A stretch of DNA of 64,000 bases from UBA2421 sp002343075 (GTDB taxonomy: Bacteria; Planctomycetota; Phycisphaerae; Tepidisphaerales; Tepidisphaeraceae). The notes below the pieces were generated by a model. It saw only the letters and a program-made list of their open reading frames with translations. It did no database searches and was not told the origin of the DNA. Of this stretch, positions 17,876 through 26,283 are shown piece after piece. Within the stretch, counting starts at the first letter, position 1. Each line of letters begins with the position of its first letter. A program made the position numbers and the translations under genes. The stretch is from the NCBI GenBank assembly GCA_937982565.1, contig CALJLN010000003.1, forward strand, positions 62,001-126,000, read 5' to 3'.

Positions 17876-20065
17876 CTAGATTGCGTGCGGTGCCGCCGGA
17901 AGCGGCTTGCTTTTGGCGGCTCGCCTCTGGTGAGCGACGTATCGAATGACCTTCTTGGCTTCGTGAAGGGCGCGAGCCATGAATCGCTCCTGTGTGTTGG
18001 TGCTCTCGGTGTCGCCCGCTTCTAGCTTTCGCCGTTGCCATGTGCCGTCAGACTGCAACTCCCATGAAAAGCTGTAGTCTCCGATCGCCGTATCAATGAT
18101 CTCTTTCAGAGTGGCCCTCAGGCTCGGGTCTTCGATTGGCGTGATGGCTTCGACGCGCCAATCTAGGTTGCGGTTCATCCAGTCCGCGCTGCCGATGTAA
18201 TACTCCTCCTCACCGCCATTCTGAAACCAAAAGATGCGGCTATGCTCTAGAAAGCGGCCCAAGATGCTGATAACCCGGATGTTGTCGCTCATCCCGGGCA
18301 CGCCGGGCCGCAGGCAGCAGAAGCCCCGGACGATGAGGTCAATCTTCACACTAGCCTGGCTTGCCTCGTAGAGTGTTTTGATAACGCGGGCGTCTTGCAA
18401 CTGGTTCATCTTTGCGACGATGTGCGCGGGCTTGCCCGCTTGCGCCAGATCCATCTCGCGGCGAATCTTAGCCAGGAATCGATCACGCATGTTGACTGGT
18501 GCCACCAGCAGCTTTCGGTAATCTCGCTTCAGGCTGCGGCCGGTCAGATAATGAAACAGCTCAATTGCATCGCTGGTAATTTGCTGGTTGCACGTAAAAT
18601 ATCCAAGATCGGTATAAAGCACCGCCGTCTTGCTGTTGTAGTTGCCGGTGCCGATGTGCGCATAAGAGCGCAGGCCGTCTGGTTCGTCGCGGACGACCAT
18701 GGCCAGCTTGGTGTGCGTTTTCAGTCCGATCAACCCGTACACAACGTGTACGCCGGCCTTCTCAAGTCTTTGGGCGAGTTCCACATTGCGTTGTTCATCA
18801 AACCGCGCCTTGATCTCCACGAGCACCGCCACCTGTTTCCCCATCTCTGCAGCACGAATGAGTGCGGGGACGAATGGCGAATCGCTACTTGTGCGATACA
18901 GCGTCATCTTGATCGCGAGCACTTTCGGATCGTCGGCCGCGGTCATGATGAAGCGCTCTACGCTCGTCGCAAAACTTTCATATGGGTGATGCACCAATAC
19001 ATCGCCCTGGCGGATGATGCTGAAGATGTCCATCTCGTCGTCGGCAAGTCGCGGCGATGTCAGGGGGTTCCACGGCTTAAACTTCAGGTTGGGTAAGTCA
19101 ACATTCGCAATTGCAAAAAGGTCATCCATGTCGATCGGGCCGCGAACGGTCCAGACGTCGCGCTGATCGACCTCCATCCCGTCGACGATGAACTGCTTCA
19201 TTGCACTGCTCATCGATTCAGGCAACTCCAGCCGAACTACATGCGCCAGCCGGCGGCGACGAAGCTCCTGCTCGACCATCTCAAGAAGATCGTCAGCGTC
19301 CTCTTCGTCCATTTCGATGTCGGCATTTCGTGTCACCCGGAACAGCTGCCATTCGATCACCTTCATGCCGTGGAAAAGTAGGGCGAGATTCCCGCCGATC
19401 ACCTGTTCCAGCGGCACATACTGATTACGCGCCGGCAGCGGTACAAATCGTGGAAGATTCTCGGGCATCTTGATGCGTACAAAGTGACTCTCGCCCCGCA
19501 CCGGATGCTCCAACAACACGCCTATCGAGCGGCTAAGGTTGCTGATGAAGGGAAATGGATGGGCGCTATCTACCGCAAGCGGGGTGAGAATCGGGAAGAT
19601 GTTTCGAGAAAAGAACTCGTCACAGGTTGCACGGTCTGATTCTGACAACGCGTCGTAGTTGTGAATAACGATGCCATTCTGCTCCAACTGAGGCTGTAGT
19701 TCATTGGTCCAAACATCCATCTGTTGCTGGAGCAGATGCCTGACGCGCAACTGAATTGCTGTCAACTGTTCGTCGGCGGTCATGCCGTCCATACTTAGCT
19801 CACTTAGACGGCTGGCGCGCTGTCGCTGCAGCCCGCCGATTCGCTTCATGAAGAACTCATCGAGGTTGCTGGCGAAGATTGCCAGAAATCGTACACGTTC
19901 CAGCAAGGGGTTATCTGCGTCCCGTGCCAGTTGCAGCACCCGGTCGTTAAAATCCAGCCAGGAAAGCTCGCGGTTGAAAAACAACGGCTCCGGCGGGCAC
20001 TGCGGCGGAGGTGTCGTTGCAACCGGGGCCGGCACGATCGTGATGGGTGGGGGCTGGGTGCTCAT
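17876..20065 (-). CDS. ppk1: Polyphosphate kinase 1
   Basis: Makes inorganic polyphosphate from ATP via a phospho-histidine. Near the N-terminus FFNRELSWLDFNDRVL is the PPK1 signature. The catalytic region reads GLKTHTKLAMVVRDE (His of the phosphoenzyme in THTK) and YAHIGTGNYNSKTA, and the later RFLEHSRIFWFQNGG holds the second essential His. The final part has SADWMNRNLDWRVEA. Length 729 residues is typical. I favour the ATG at 20065; an in-frame ATG at 20104 adds 13 residues and neither has a strong ribosome site. Confidence 0.93.
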   Translation of the reverse strand: MSTQPPPITIVPAPVATTPPPQCPPEPLFFNRELSWLDFNDRVLQLARDADNPLLERVRFLAIFASNLDEFFMKRIGGLQRQRASRLSELSMDGMTADEQLTAIQLRVRHLLQQQMDVWTNELQPQLEQNGIVIHNYDALSESDRATCDEFFSRNIFPILTPLAVDSAHPFPFISNLSRSIGVLLEHPVRGESHFVRIKMPENLPRFVPLPARNQYVPLEQVIGGNLALLFHGMKVIEWQLFRVTRNADIEMDEEDADDLLEMVEQELRRRRLAHVVRLELPESMSSAMKQFIVDGMEVDQRDVWTVRGPIDMDDLFAIANVDLPNLKFKPWNPLTSPRLADDEMDIFSIIRQGDVLVHHPYESFATSVERFIMTAADDPKVLAIKMTLYRTSSDSPFVPALIRAAEMGKQVAVLVEIKARFDEQRNVELAQRLEKAGVHVVYGLIGLKTHTKLAMVVRDEPDGLRSYAHIGTGNYNSKTAVLYTDLGYFTCNQQITSDAIELFHYLTGRSLKRDYRKLLVAPVNMRDRFLAKIRREMDLAQAGKPAHIVAKMNQLQDARVIKTLYEASQASVKIDLIVRGFCCLRPGVPGMSDNIRVISILGRFLEHSRIFWFQNGGEEEYYIGSADWMNRNLDWRVEAITPIEDPSLRATLKEIIDTAIGDYSFSWELQSDGTWQRRKLEAGDTESTNTQERFMARALHEAKKVIRYVAHQRRAAKSKPLPAAPHAI

Positions 20066-20198
20066 GATCAGCGGAACGTACTCGCCGTCCCGCCTACAGA
20101 GCATACCCCGGTCGCTCGCGAGTTGAAACGCTTAACTCGTTCCCTAGCCTAATCTTAACAATTGCTTCTATGCGGTCATCGCGACCGCGCGAAAGAAA

Positions 20199-20225
20199 GA
20201 ACCGGCCCCAAAATGGAGCCGGTTC
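20199..20225 (-). terminator. Rho-independent terminator after the 24-residue basic protein
   Basis: Eight-base stem GAACCGGC / GCCGGTTC (20199-20206 with 20218-20225). Read on the minus strand it is followed by TTTCTTTC, and it lies about 50 bases after the stop of the small basic gene. Confidence 0.6.
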
Positions 20226-20275
20226 CGCTGTTTCAATGTAATTGATCCGTCAGTTCGATTGACGGCGAACCCGCA

Positions 20276-20350
20276 TCATCGCTTGCGACGATCACGCCGA
20301 GCTTTTCGCTTTTTGCTGCCAACTTTCCGTCGGCGCCGCGGCTTACCCAT
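20276..20350 (-). CDS. 24-residue Arg/Lys-rich protein, ribosomal-protein-like
   Basis: Very short gene read as MGKPRRRRKVGSKKRKARRD followed by RRKR and a stop. An excellent ribosome site (AAAGGAG, 7-base spacing) precedes the ATG at 20350 and a terminator follows, so it has a complete gene layout in a gap between larger genes. Of 24 residues, 17 are Arg or Lys. Size and composition resemble the smallest ribosomal proteins, such as the bTHX, bS22 (AURKAIP1/COX24-like) and bL37 types, but I cannot assign it to one of these. Binding to rRNA is inference. It does not resemble a signal peptide or toxin. Confidence 0.6.
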   Translation of the reverse strand: MGKPRRRRKVGSKKRKARRDRRKR

Positions 20351-20555
20351 GAAAACTCCTTTCTATACCTTCTATCTGAGACCCAAGTCCGACAAACTTA
20401 TCGAAATTTCGGGTTTACCACAACATTTCGAGCGCTCAAATCTCAGTCCGGCACCCCACCCCAGGTCGCCACCCCCGTAGAATCTGCCACCCGAGAGCCT
20501 CGTTTTGAGCTACGATTGGCTGGTCTGAGCGAATTCTGGCTCGCAACGTGCAGTC

Positions 20556-20870
20556 ATGCTCATGGGCGAGATCTTCATTCTCAGAGACCCATTTTCCGTT
20601 GCCAATGGCGTGAAGGCGGGGCTTTGGGCCCTGATTGCCTTGGTGCTCGCGACGCGCGCGCGAGGGAAGCCCCTTGTTGCGGCAATTTCCGTGATCCTTG
20701 TGGCATTTGGTGCTTCGGATATCGTCGAAATCAGCACTGGAGCGTGGTGGCGGCCATGGTGGTTGCTTGTGTGGAAGGGCGTCTGCGTATCGGCGCTACT
20801 CACAGCGATCATTTTCACGAAAAGAAGCCGCGCACGTATGGCCAAACAATCCAAGACGCCAACACAATAA
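20556..20870 (+). CDS. Hypothetical small membrane protein
   Basis: 104 residues with hydrophobic segments around AGLWALIALVLATRA, PLVAAISVILVAFGASDIVEI and WWLLVWKGVCVSALLTAIIFT, so probably three membrane helices, then a basic tail. No family recognised. Start is ATG 20556 or the ATG two codons later; no strong ribosome site. Its last 56 bases overlap the 3' end of the convergent gene at 20815-21120. Confidence 0.5.
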   Translation: MLMGEIFILRDPFSVANGVKAGLWALIALVLATRARGKPLVAAISVILVAFGASDIVEISTGAWWRPWWLLVWKGVCVSALLTAIIFTKRSRARMAKQSKTPTQ

Positions 20871-21120
20871 TGGCCAGAATGAGCAGGGTTTTCAGGACCG
20901 GGTGAAACCCAGCGACCGACTCGACATCGCCGCCATGATCGCCGCGGTGTGTGGTGCGCTTGCGCTCTACCGGAGGGCCGTCGTGAACTTCGGCGACGTG
21001 CTGCACGTCCATGCCTGCGCCGCGCGCTTTGTGCTCGGCAGCGGCTTTGGCGGGAGCTTCAAACTCCAGCGTCATCCGCGCGCCGGTCGAGTGATTCGTG
21101 CCGGTAACTCGAAATCGCAT
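20815..21120 (-). CDS. Hypothetical membrane-anchored protein
   Basis: 101 residues from ATG 21120. The N-terminal part (MRFRVTGTNHSTGARMTLEF, then EAPAKAAAEHKARGAGMDVQ) looks like a small beta-alpha domain. A charged His/Arg/Asp linker follows, then one C-terminal membrane helix (LLILAIIVLASWIVWPYV). The soluble part would face the cytoplasm. The frame remains open upstream to ATG 21204, but the domain begins at MRFRV. Divergent from fabI. The 3' end overlaps the convergent gene at 20556-20870. Confidence 0.55.
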   Translation of the reverse strand: MRFRVTGTNHSTGARMTLEFEAPAKAAAEHKARGAGMDVQHVAEVHDGPPVERKRTTHRGDHGGDVESVAGFHPVLKTLLILAIIVLASWIVWPYVRGFFS

Positions 21121-21217
21121 GGATACAATGATATCAAACGCCGCTTGTCCGAGGCGCGACTGGCGAATATCCTCGACAGTTTCTTCGGAACCCGGGTTCG
21201 GCATTGAAAGGAAAATA

Positions 21218-22003
21218 ATGAGCCTCTTGCAAGGAAAAAAAGGAATCATTCTCGGCGTGGCCAACACCAACAGCATTGCGTGGCACATTGCCAACCACTG
21301 CGTGAAGCAGGGGGCTACCTGTGGCTTCGGGCATCTTCCCGGCGAAAAGATGCAGCGGCGTGTCGGCAAGGCGATGCAAGAGGGCGGCTATGGTGATGCA
21401 TGGATGGCCCCGTGCGATGTCGGTGATGATGCCAGTATCGAGCAGTTTTTCGCTGCGGCAAAGGAGAAGTTTGGCACAATCGATTTCCTCGTGCACAGCC
21501 TCGCGTTCGCCAACCATGAGTATCTTAAGAAGGACTGGGGCAATTTTACGAGTACCCCGAGGGATGTCTACAAGGGTGCGTGCGATATCAGTGCTTACAG
21601 CCTTATCGCCGTCACGCGCGCCGCGCTGCCAATGATGCCAGGGGGTGGTTCGGTCATCGCCTTGAGCTACTACGGCGCGGAGAAGGTGATCCCCGGCTAC
21701 AACGTCATGGGCGTGGCCAAAGCTGCCCTGGAGGCGACAGCGCGATACCTTAGCTTCGATGTCGGCCCGAAGAATGTCCGAGTCAACTGCATCAGCGCGG
21801 GGCCAATTCGCACGCTCAGTGCCATGGCTGTGGGCGGGATCGATGAGATGTTCAGCCACGTATCCAAAAAGGCACCGCTTCAACGGAACGTAGAGGGAGA
21901 CGAAGTTGGCAAGACGGCCGTTTATTTGCTCAGCGATCTTGCCAGCGGGGTGACCGGCGAAACGATTTATGTGGATTGCGGATTCAACATTGTGGGTCTT
22001 TAG
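21218..22003 (+). CDS. fabI: Enoyl-[acyl-carrier-protein] reductase (NADH), FabI type
   Basis: Reduces enoyl-ACP in the last step of each fatty acid elongation cycle. 261 residues from ATG 21218 (AAAGGAAA upstream). The FabI-type cofactor motif GVANTNSIAWHIA replaces the usual SDR TGxxxGxG, and the catalytic segment SYYGAEKVIPGYNVMGVAKA has the two tyrosines and lysine in FabI spacing. NCISAGPIRTLSA and the C-terminal GETIYVDCGFNIVG are also family-typical. It is the last core gene before the tRNA and island. Confidence 0.94.
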   Translation: MSLLQGKKGIILGVANTNSIAWHIANHCVKQGATCGFGHLPGEKMQRRVGKAMQEGGYGDAWMAPCDVGDDASIEQFFAAAKEKFGTIDFLVHSLAFANHEYLKKDWGNFTSTPRDVYKGACDISAYSLIAVTRAALPMMPGGGSVIALSYYGAEKVIPGYNVMGVAKAALEATARYLSFDVGPKNVRVNCISAGPIRTLSAMAVGGIDEMFSHVSKKAPLQRNVEGDEVGKTAVYLLSDLASGVTGETIYVDCGFNIVGL

Positions 22004-22159
22004 ATGGACTGGTGAGAAGGGGCTTTCGCGCCGAGAATCGGACGTCATCGCGCCGAGCCGGAGAATCTGAACGATCCGTGCAAGAAACGGGTTTTTGCGG
22101 CTCTCGATCAGGAACTTGCATCCGGGCTGAACGCGAGTAATATTTGAGGCTGAACCAGC

Positions 22160-22231
22160 GCGGGCGTAGCTCAGTGGTAGAGCGTCACGTTGCCAACGTG
22201 AATGTCGAGGGTTCGACCCCCTTCGCCCGCT
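22160..22231 (+). tRNA. tRNA-Gly (anticodon GCC)
   Basis: Complete cloverleaf: acceptor GCGGGCG / CGCCCGC with discriminator T, D-arm TAGCTCAGTGGTAGAGC, anticodon stem TCACG/CGTGA enclosing loop TTGCCAA (anticodon GCC), and T-loop GGTTCGACCCC. No CCA is encoded. Its 3' part (from 22184) is duplicated perfectly at 40737-40785, marking it as the integration site of the downstream island. Confidence 0.95.
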
Positions 22232-22232
22232 T
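22184..22232 (+). repeat. attL-like direct repeat (tRNA-Gly 3' part)
   Basis: 49-bp sequence from the anticodon stem through the tRNA 3' end plus one base. Identical to 40737-40785 in the same orientation. It is the left boundary of the island and keeps the tRNA whole. Confidence 0.9.
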
Positions 22233-23069
22233 TCATAAGTATATATGAGACAGGTACTTAAGAGCATTTTTCCGTCGGATTTTTATCCTATTCTAGCCCC
22301 GTTTGTCCGCCTGAACGCTCCAAGCAATTGAGTTCTTCGGCACCGTTTACTTCGTGTCTTCACCTTTTACACCAGTGGTCCAGACAGCGATACACGGTCA
22401 AAGCGTGTTTCACGCTTACGGAAATGTAGTGCAGTGTCAGGCGAGCGGGGACGATGTGCTGCCCGTCACCTTGTTCAGCGGAATCCTCGGAAACGCAAGT
22501 TGTCAGTGACGAGTTAAGACGCGTTGCCGAACACCTCGAGGTGCTTCTGGCGAAGCAGCGATCCGGGCACTGTTCAACTGCTGGGCTGGATTGCTATCCG
22601 TGAACTCCCCCTCGGAGCTCCTCAGGTTGTTGGCCGTTGGAAAGACTGTTTCTTGCAGTCTGCCAATTTGCGCATCCACCCACTTTTAAAATGACTATGT
22701 TCCACTGGACCAGACCTACGCGGTGATCCACCGAGCTTTGTCAGCCCTGAGAAAGAAATGCGAGGAACCCCTGATAGGATCTGTAAACGTTCAGCTTACA
22801 CTGGCGGATGGGCGTTCTTACCGAATTAGTAAAAGAGCAACAGATGGATTCTTCGCCTCGATCACCATGGATCTTCACCGCGTACGGCGGTGTTCATCTG
22901 GCTGATGCTTCAGGACGCAGATACCTGCCACTTCTTGCCGCAGGTACTCCAATCCGCGACGCCCACATGCGGATTAGGGAGTGAGGGCAAGCTGTGCTCT
23001 GAGCCCAGTTGCGTGGTGGAACTCGTTAAGGTGGCACACGAGTCACGGCTGAAGAGCGAGGTGCGTCCT
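22233..23069. other. Left end of island without recognised gene
   Basis: About 840 bases directly after the tRNA, where an integrase would normally lie. Only short frames are present, the longest about 60 residues (22723-22905), and none resembles a recombinase. It may be the remains of the integration module or plain non-coding DNA. Confidence 0.4.
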
Positions 23070-24143
23070 ATGCTTAAGATGATGAATTGCTTTGTGATGC
23101 GCGGGGTCGGCGAGGTCGGGATGATGGAGAAAGCCGTCCCACGACCAGGGCCGTGCGACGCCATCATTCGCACGACCGCGGCACTCGTCTGTACCTCGGA
23201 CGTGCATACCGTTGCCGGTGCAATCGGCGACCGCCAGAACCTTACGCTCGGGCACGAAGCCGTCGGAGTGATCCACGAACTGGGCGAAGTCGCGGCCGCC
23301 AGTGGTCTATTCAAGATTGGCCAGCGCGTGGCGGTCAACGCCATCACACCGTGCTATGCCTGTGACAATTGCCAGCGCGGCTATTCCAGTCAGTGCGGGG
23401 GGATGCTCGGCGGATGGAAGTTCGCCAACCTCAAGGATGGCAGCTTTGCCGACTACTTCCACGTCAACAACGCCGTAGCCAACCTCGCGCCGATTCCTGA
23501 CAGTCTCACCGATGAGCAGGCTGCTTACTGCTGCGACATGCTCTCTACTGGCTTCGTCGGGGCCGAACATGCGGATATTCCGGTCGGCGGCAGCGTCGCG
23601 GTGTTCTCGCAAGGACCGGTGGGCTTGATGGCGACCGTTGGCGCTCGCCTCCGGGGCGCTGGGCTAATCATCGGGGTAGAGTCGATGCCAAACCGCATCG
23701 CGCTCGCCAGGAAGTATGGTTGCGACGTGGTCGTGGATTTCACGAAAGAGAACCCCGTCGAGGCCATCCTAAAACTCACGGGCGGCAAAGGCGTGGATTC
23801 GGCAGTCGAGGCGCTGGGGTCGTCGGCGACATTCGGCGCGTGCGTGAGCGCGACGCGCCCAGGCGGGACCATCTCCAACATCGGTTACCACGGCGATGGC
23901 GACAGCGTACCGATCCCGCGGCTGGACTGGGGTGTGGGCATGAGCGACAAGACCATCCGAACGGCTTTGTGCCCCGGCGGCTCGGAGCGGATGAGCCGGT
24001 TAATGCGCCTGATTCAGACGGCGCGTGTCGATCCCCTCGCCCTAACAACGCATCGATTTCCATTCACGGACATCGAGACGGCGTTCAGGATGATGCGGAC
24101 CAAAGAGGACGGGATGGTCAAACCGCTGATCTCGTTTGTCTAG
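23070..24143 (+). CDS. Zinc-dependent secondary alcohol dehydrogenase (TbADH / isopropanol dehydrogenase-like)
   Basis: Medium-chain dehydrogenase that probably interconverts secondary alcohols and ketones with NAD(P)H. The 357 residues closely follow the Thermoanaerobacter brockii ADH pattern: CTSDVHTV (zinc Cys), LGHEAVGVIHELGE (zinc His), MLGGWKFANLKDGSFADYFH, CDMLSTGFVGAEHAD (zinc Asp), and the nucleotide fold GPVGLMATVGARLRGAG. Unlike TbADH it keeps four cysteines (C-x2-C-x2-C-x7-C in CYACDNCQRGYSSQC), so a structural zinc is likely. Start at ATG 23070 after GAGG; ATG 23079 is also possible. First gene of the island; followed by a DUF5661 gene 27 bases on. Confidence 0.9.
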   Translation: MLKMMNCFVMRGVGEVGMMEKAVPRPGPCDAIIRTTAALVCTSDVHTVAGAIGDRQNLTLGHEAVGVIHELGEVAAASGLFKIGQRVAVNAITPCYACDNCQRGYSSQCGGMLGGWKFANLKDGSFADYFHVNNAVANLAPIPDSLTDEQAAYCCDMLSTGFVGAEHADIPVGGSVAVFSQGPVGLMATVGARLRGAGLIIGVESMPNRIALARKYGCDVVVDFTKENPVEAILKLTGGKGVDSAVEALGSSATFGACVSATRPGGTISNIGYHGDGDSVPIPRLDWGVGMSDKTIRTALCPGGSERMSRLMRLIQTARVDPLALTTHRFPFTDIETAFRMMRTKEDGMVKPLISFV

Positions 24144-24170
24144 AACCTCGGAAATGAAAAGGAGCTACCC

Positions 24171-24443
24171 ATGATCAAGAGAAAAATGAGTGCCGATGAA
24201 GCGAAGCAGATCGGCGACGGGCTGGGACTGAACTGGGCCAAGGTCGATCTGGAACAGTTTCAACGCGGTTTGGAGGTGGAGTTCGAACACGGTGCGCGCG
24301 ATCCCGAGACGGACGTCACCAACGATGATGTCGTGCTGACCGGCAAGATTGCCTGGGCACACCTCAAGGAGTTCCCGGATTATTACACACGGCTGGAGCG
24401 GCTTGAGGCCGAGGCGGACGGGTACTGGGCGTCGCGCCGCTGA
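24171..24443 (+). CDS. DUF5661 family protein
   Basis: 90-residue soluble acidic protein of unknown function. The sequence VDLEQFQRGLEVEFEHGARD, then DVTNDDVVLTGKIAWAHLKE and FPDYYTRLERLEAEA, matches the conserved pattern I associate with DUF5661. AAAGGAG precedes the ATG. It follows the alcohol dehydrogenase by 27 bases and is probably co-transcribed. No catalytic motif is evident. Confidence 0.7.
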   Translation: MIKRKMSADEAKQIGDGLGLNWAKVDLEQFQRGLEVEFEHGARDPETDVTNDDVVLTGKIAWAHLKEFPDYYTRLERLEAEADGYWASRR

Positions 24444-24480
24444 TTGATGTTTGTCGCCACGTCGGAAGCTACTGCCCCTT

Positions 24481-24498
24481 TCCAAACTGAAGTTTGGA
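24481..24498. promoter_or_regulatory. Short perfect palindrome
   Basis: TCCAAACT-GA-AGTTTGGA, 8-base arms around a 2-base centre, between the DUF5661 gene and the reductase pseudogene. It could be an operator or a weak terminator stem. No T-tract follows. Confidence 0.3.
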
Positions 24499-24510
24499 GT
24501 TGTCGAGGTG

Positions 24511-24747
24511 ATGAAGCTACTGACTATTGGTGGCGTGGCCGGTAGAGCTTCCGCAGCGGCCCGTGCGCGGCGACTCTCGGAAGACGCTTCACATCGTGGT
24601 GTTTGAACGCGGCCGGACGCGTCGTTGGCAAACTGCGGCCTGCCGTACTAAATCGGCGGCGAGATCGCAGAGCGAGAGAAGCTCCTTGTCACAACGCCTG
24701 AGCAGTTGCGTTCCCGCTTCAAGCTCGAAGTGCGAATCCAATCGTCC
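24511..24747 (+). pseudogene. CoA-disulfide reductase / NADH oxidase-like flavoprotein, N-terminal remnant
   Basis: Starts well (GAGGTG, ATG 24511) with MKLLTIGGVAGRASAAARAR, an FAD-binding N-terminus. The frame must then shift near 24590 to give HIVVFERG, shift again near 24630 to give ANCGLPY, and is broken by TAA at 24649-24651 where a Tyr codon is expected. After the stop, IGGEIAEREKLLVTTPEQLR and SRFKLEVRIQS continue the family pattern until about 24747, where homology ends. Two frameshifts, a nonsense codon and loss of most of the protein make it non-functional. The order of motifs is that of Cdr / polysulfide reductase-type pyridine nucleotide-disulfide oxidoreductases. Confidence 0.8.
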
Positions 24748-24776
24748 GGCGGGTAGTTTGAATCGAGATGGGAAGG

Positions 24777-25304
24777 GCACATGAAACGACCAGCTGTCCG
24801 CCTCGTCATCATGTGGAGCGTCGTCGCCGCCATCCCGATCACCCCGACACGCAGGCCGCCGAGCTCGATGATTGTGCACGGCTTGAACGGTCGCTCGCCG
24901 GTGTTCTTGTTGTAACAGTTGATCGCGAGCAGGGGATGATGCAGCCGTTCGGCCAACTCCTTTAGCCGGGGAACGCCGTACGCGAAATCCCAATGGCCCC
25001 CCACGCATCCAGGCCAAGTGCGTTCACCGGCTTGATCAGCGCTTCGCCTTTAGTTTGCGCCGCGGAGTAAGTTCCGTGGAAGGTGTCGCCATTATCGAAG
25101 GCAAAGACTGGCCCCGAGGCCTCGCGCCGAGCACTCTCGAAAATGGGTCTTGATGCGTGCGTAGCCGCCGGCCGTGCGATATACCGCCTTGCCACTCTCC
25201 CAGAACAACTCAGGATGTGATTCGAGGTATCCGTGGGTGTCGTTAATCTGAAGCAGCGTGAGCGTTCGTGTCTGCTCGTTCATTGTGCCCGCCAAATCGA
25301 TCAT
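24777..25304 (-). pseudogene. 5'-nucleotidase / UDP-sugar hydrolase-like metallophosphatase, broken
   Basis: Begins at ATG 25304, overlapping the dsrE-like stop by four bases. TLTLLQINDTHGYLE is the metallophosphatase start. Reading needs a frameshift near 25137 to continue with ASGPVFAFDNGDTFHGTYSA, and another near 25007 to continue with GGHWDFAYGVPRLKELAER and LHHPLLAINCYNKNTGERPF. Family similarity ends around 24777 (GRFMCPS), well before the C-terminal nucleotide-binding domain. The end abuts the convergent flavoprotein remnant. The intact version was probably an exported or surface phosphatase co-transcribed with the DsrE-like gene. Confidence 0.78.
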
Positions 25305-25747
25305 TCGCCCGCTTTGATGTAGGCCCAGCCGTCGGTCTGAAGTCGGACCACTTCAGCGACGCCTGAATCCACAAACCCAACGCCTGGCATGATCTCTTCC
25401 TTCGAGATCTTCTTTCGCTTCAACGTGTTTTCGCAGGCCATGAACTTCACACCTTGGGTCATCAGCTTCTGGATCCGTTCGGCCTGCGCGGCGTTCGAGG
25501 TCTGGACCAGGCCGATGCCGTTGCCGTGGGCGATGACGGTGACTTCGCTGTTCGCCGCACCGACCGACTCCCGAAAGTTCTCGATGTTCAGCTGCATTGC
25601 TTCCCACTGCTCAGGGGTCTTTGCTGTGACCTGCCAGACGACGCGGTATCTCTTCGCAGTGTCGGATTCGGTGGCTTGGCTCTGCACACCGCGGAATCCC
25701 GCAGTGAGGACCGCCAGCCCCGCTAGAATGGCAAGTACGTGTTTCAT
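25301..25747 (-). CDS. DsrE/DsrF-like family protein, exported
   Basis: 148 residues with a signal peptide (MKHVLAILAGLAVLTAGFRG) and a DsrE-like domain: YRVVWQVTAKTPEQWEAMQL, EVTVIAHGNGIGLV, GVKFMACENTLKRKKI. One cysteine (in FMACENT) sits where DsrE/YchN-type proteins often have their active-site Cys. Periplasmic relatives are linked to sulfur or thiol metabolism; the exact role is unknown. AGGAG lies 7 bases before the ATG. The next gene in the operon is the broken metallophosphatase. Confidence 0.78.
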   Translation of the reverse strand: MKHVLAILAGLAVLTAGFRGVQSQATESDTAKRYRVVWQVTAKTPEQWEAMQLNIENFRESVGAANSEVTVIAHGNGIGLVQTSNAAQAERIQKLMTQGVKFMACENTLKRKKISKEEIMPGVGFVDSGVAEVVRLQTDGWAYIKAGE

Positions 25748-26283
25748 CAGTTGCTCCTATTTGAAAGGCATTCGATCAGCCGGCTATGCCCAGGGTCTTG
25801 AGTGTTCCAGCATTCGAGCATTGTTCTTCAAGAAACAAAACCCGGGGAAGCCGCACGCCGCTTTCTGTCTTTGATACGCGCGTGCGATGACTCGATGATT
25901 TTCAAGAGGGGTTTGATTGCTATCGGTGAACTCTCGCGTCTTGACATCAGGACGTGCGCCAGCCCGTCGGCGCCGCGGGAGAGGGGTCTACGCGGCAGAT
26001 TGCCGCACCCATTGCTCCTCCCTGGCGAGGCATTTGCGCGGCTGAACACACGGCTGCACAACACGAACCCGAAGGCGACAAAGCCAACTTCGTTACACGG
26101 TGATAAAATCGCACGGCGTCGCCGATTGTCGATGCTCACAGCGCGACGTTGCGCATTCTGGCAACCTCTCTTGCATCTGGCCGAACTGGCGGCGCTATCA
26201 TCGCTTGGCCGGAGCGAAGGCGCGCAAGCAGTCATAGGCGCATCCAGTTCCAAGCGTTCTGGCTCGAAGGTGTCGGTACGCTT
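25748..26283. other. Intergenic stretch without recognised gene
   Basis: About 535 bases between two divergent genes. Frames of 140-160 residues exist but are Arg/Ser-rich and unlike any family I know. Promoters for both flanking genes must lie here; none is obvious. Confidence 0.35.

Noticed and set aside
21134..22267. Long minus-strand frame across the tRNA and fabI
   Set aside because: It is antisense to fabI and its end (RRGSNPRHSRWQRDALPLSY) is the well-known false peptide from the reverse of a tRNA.
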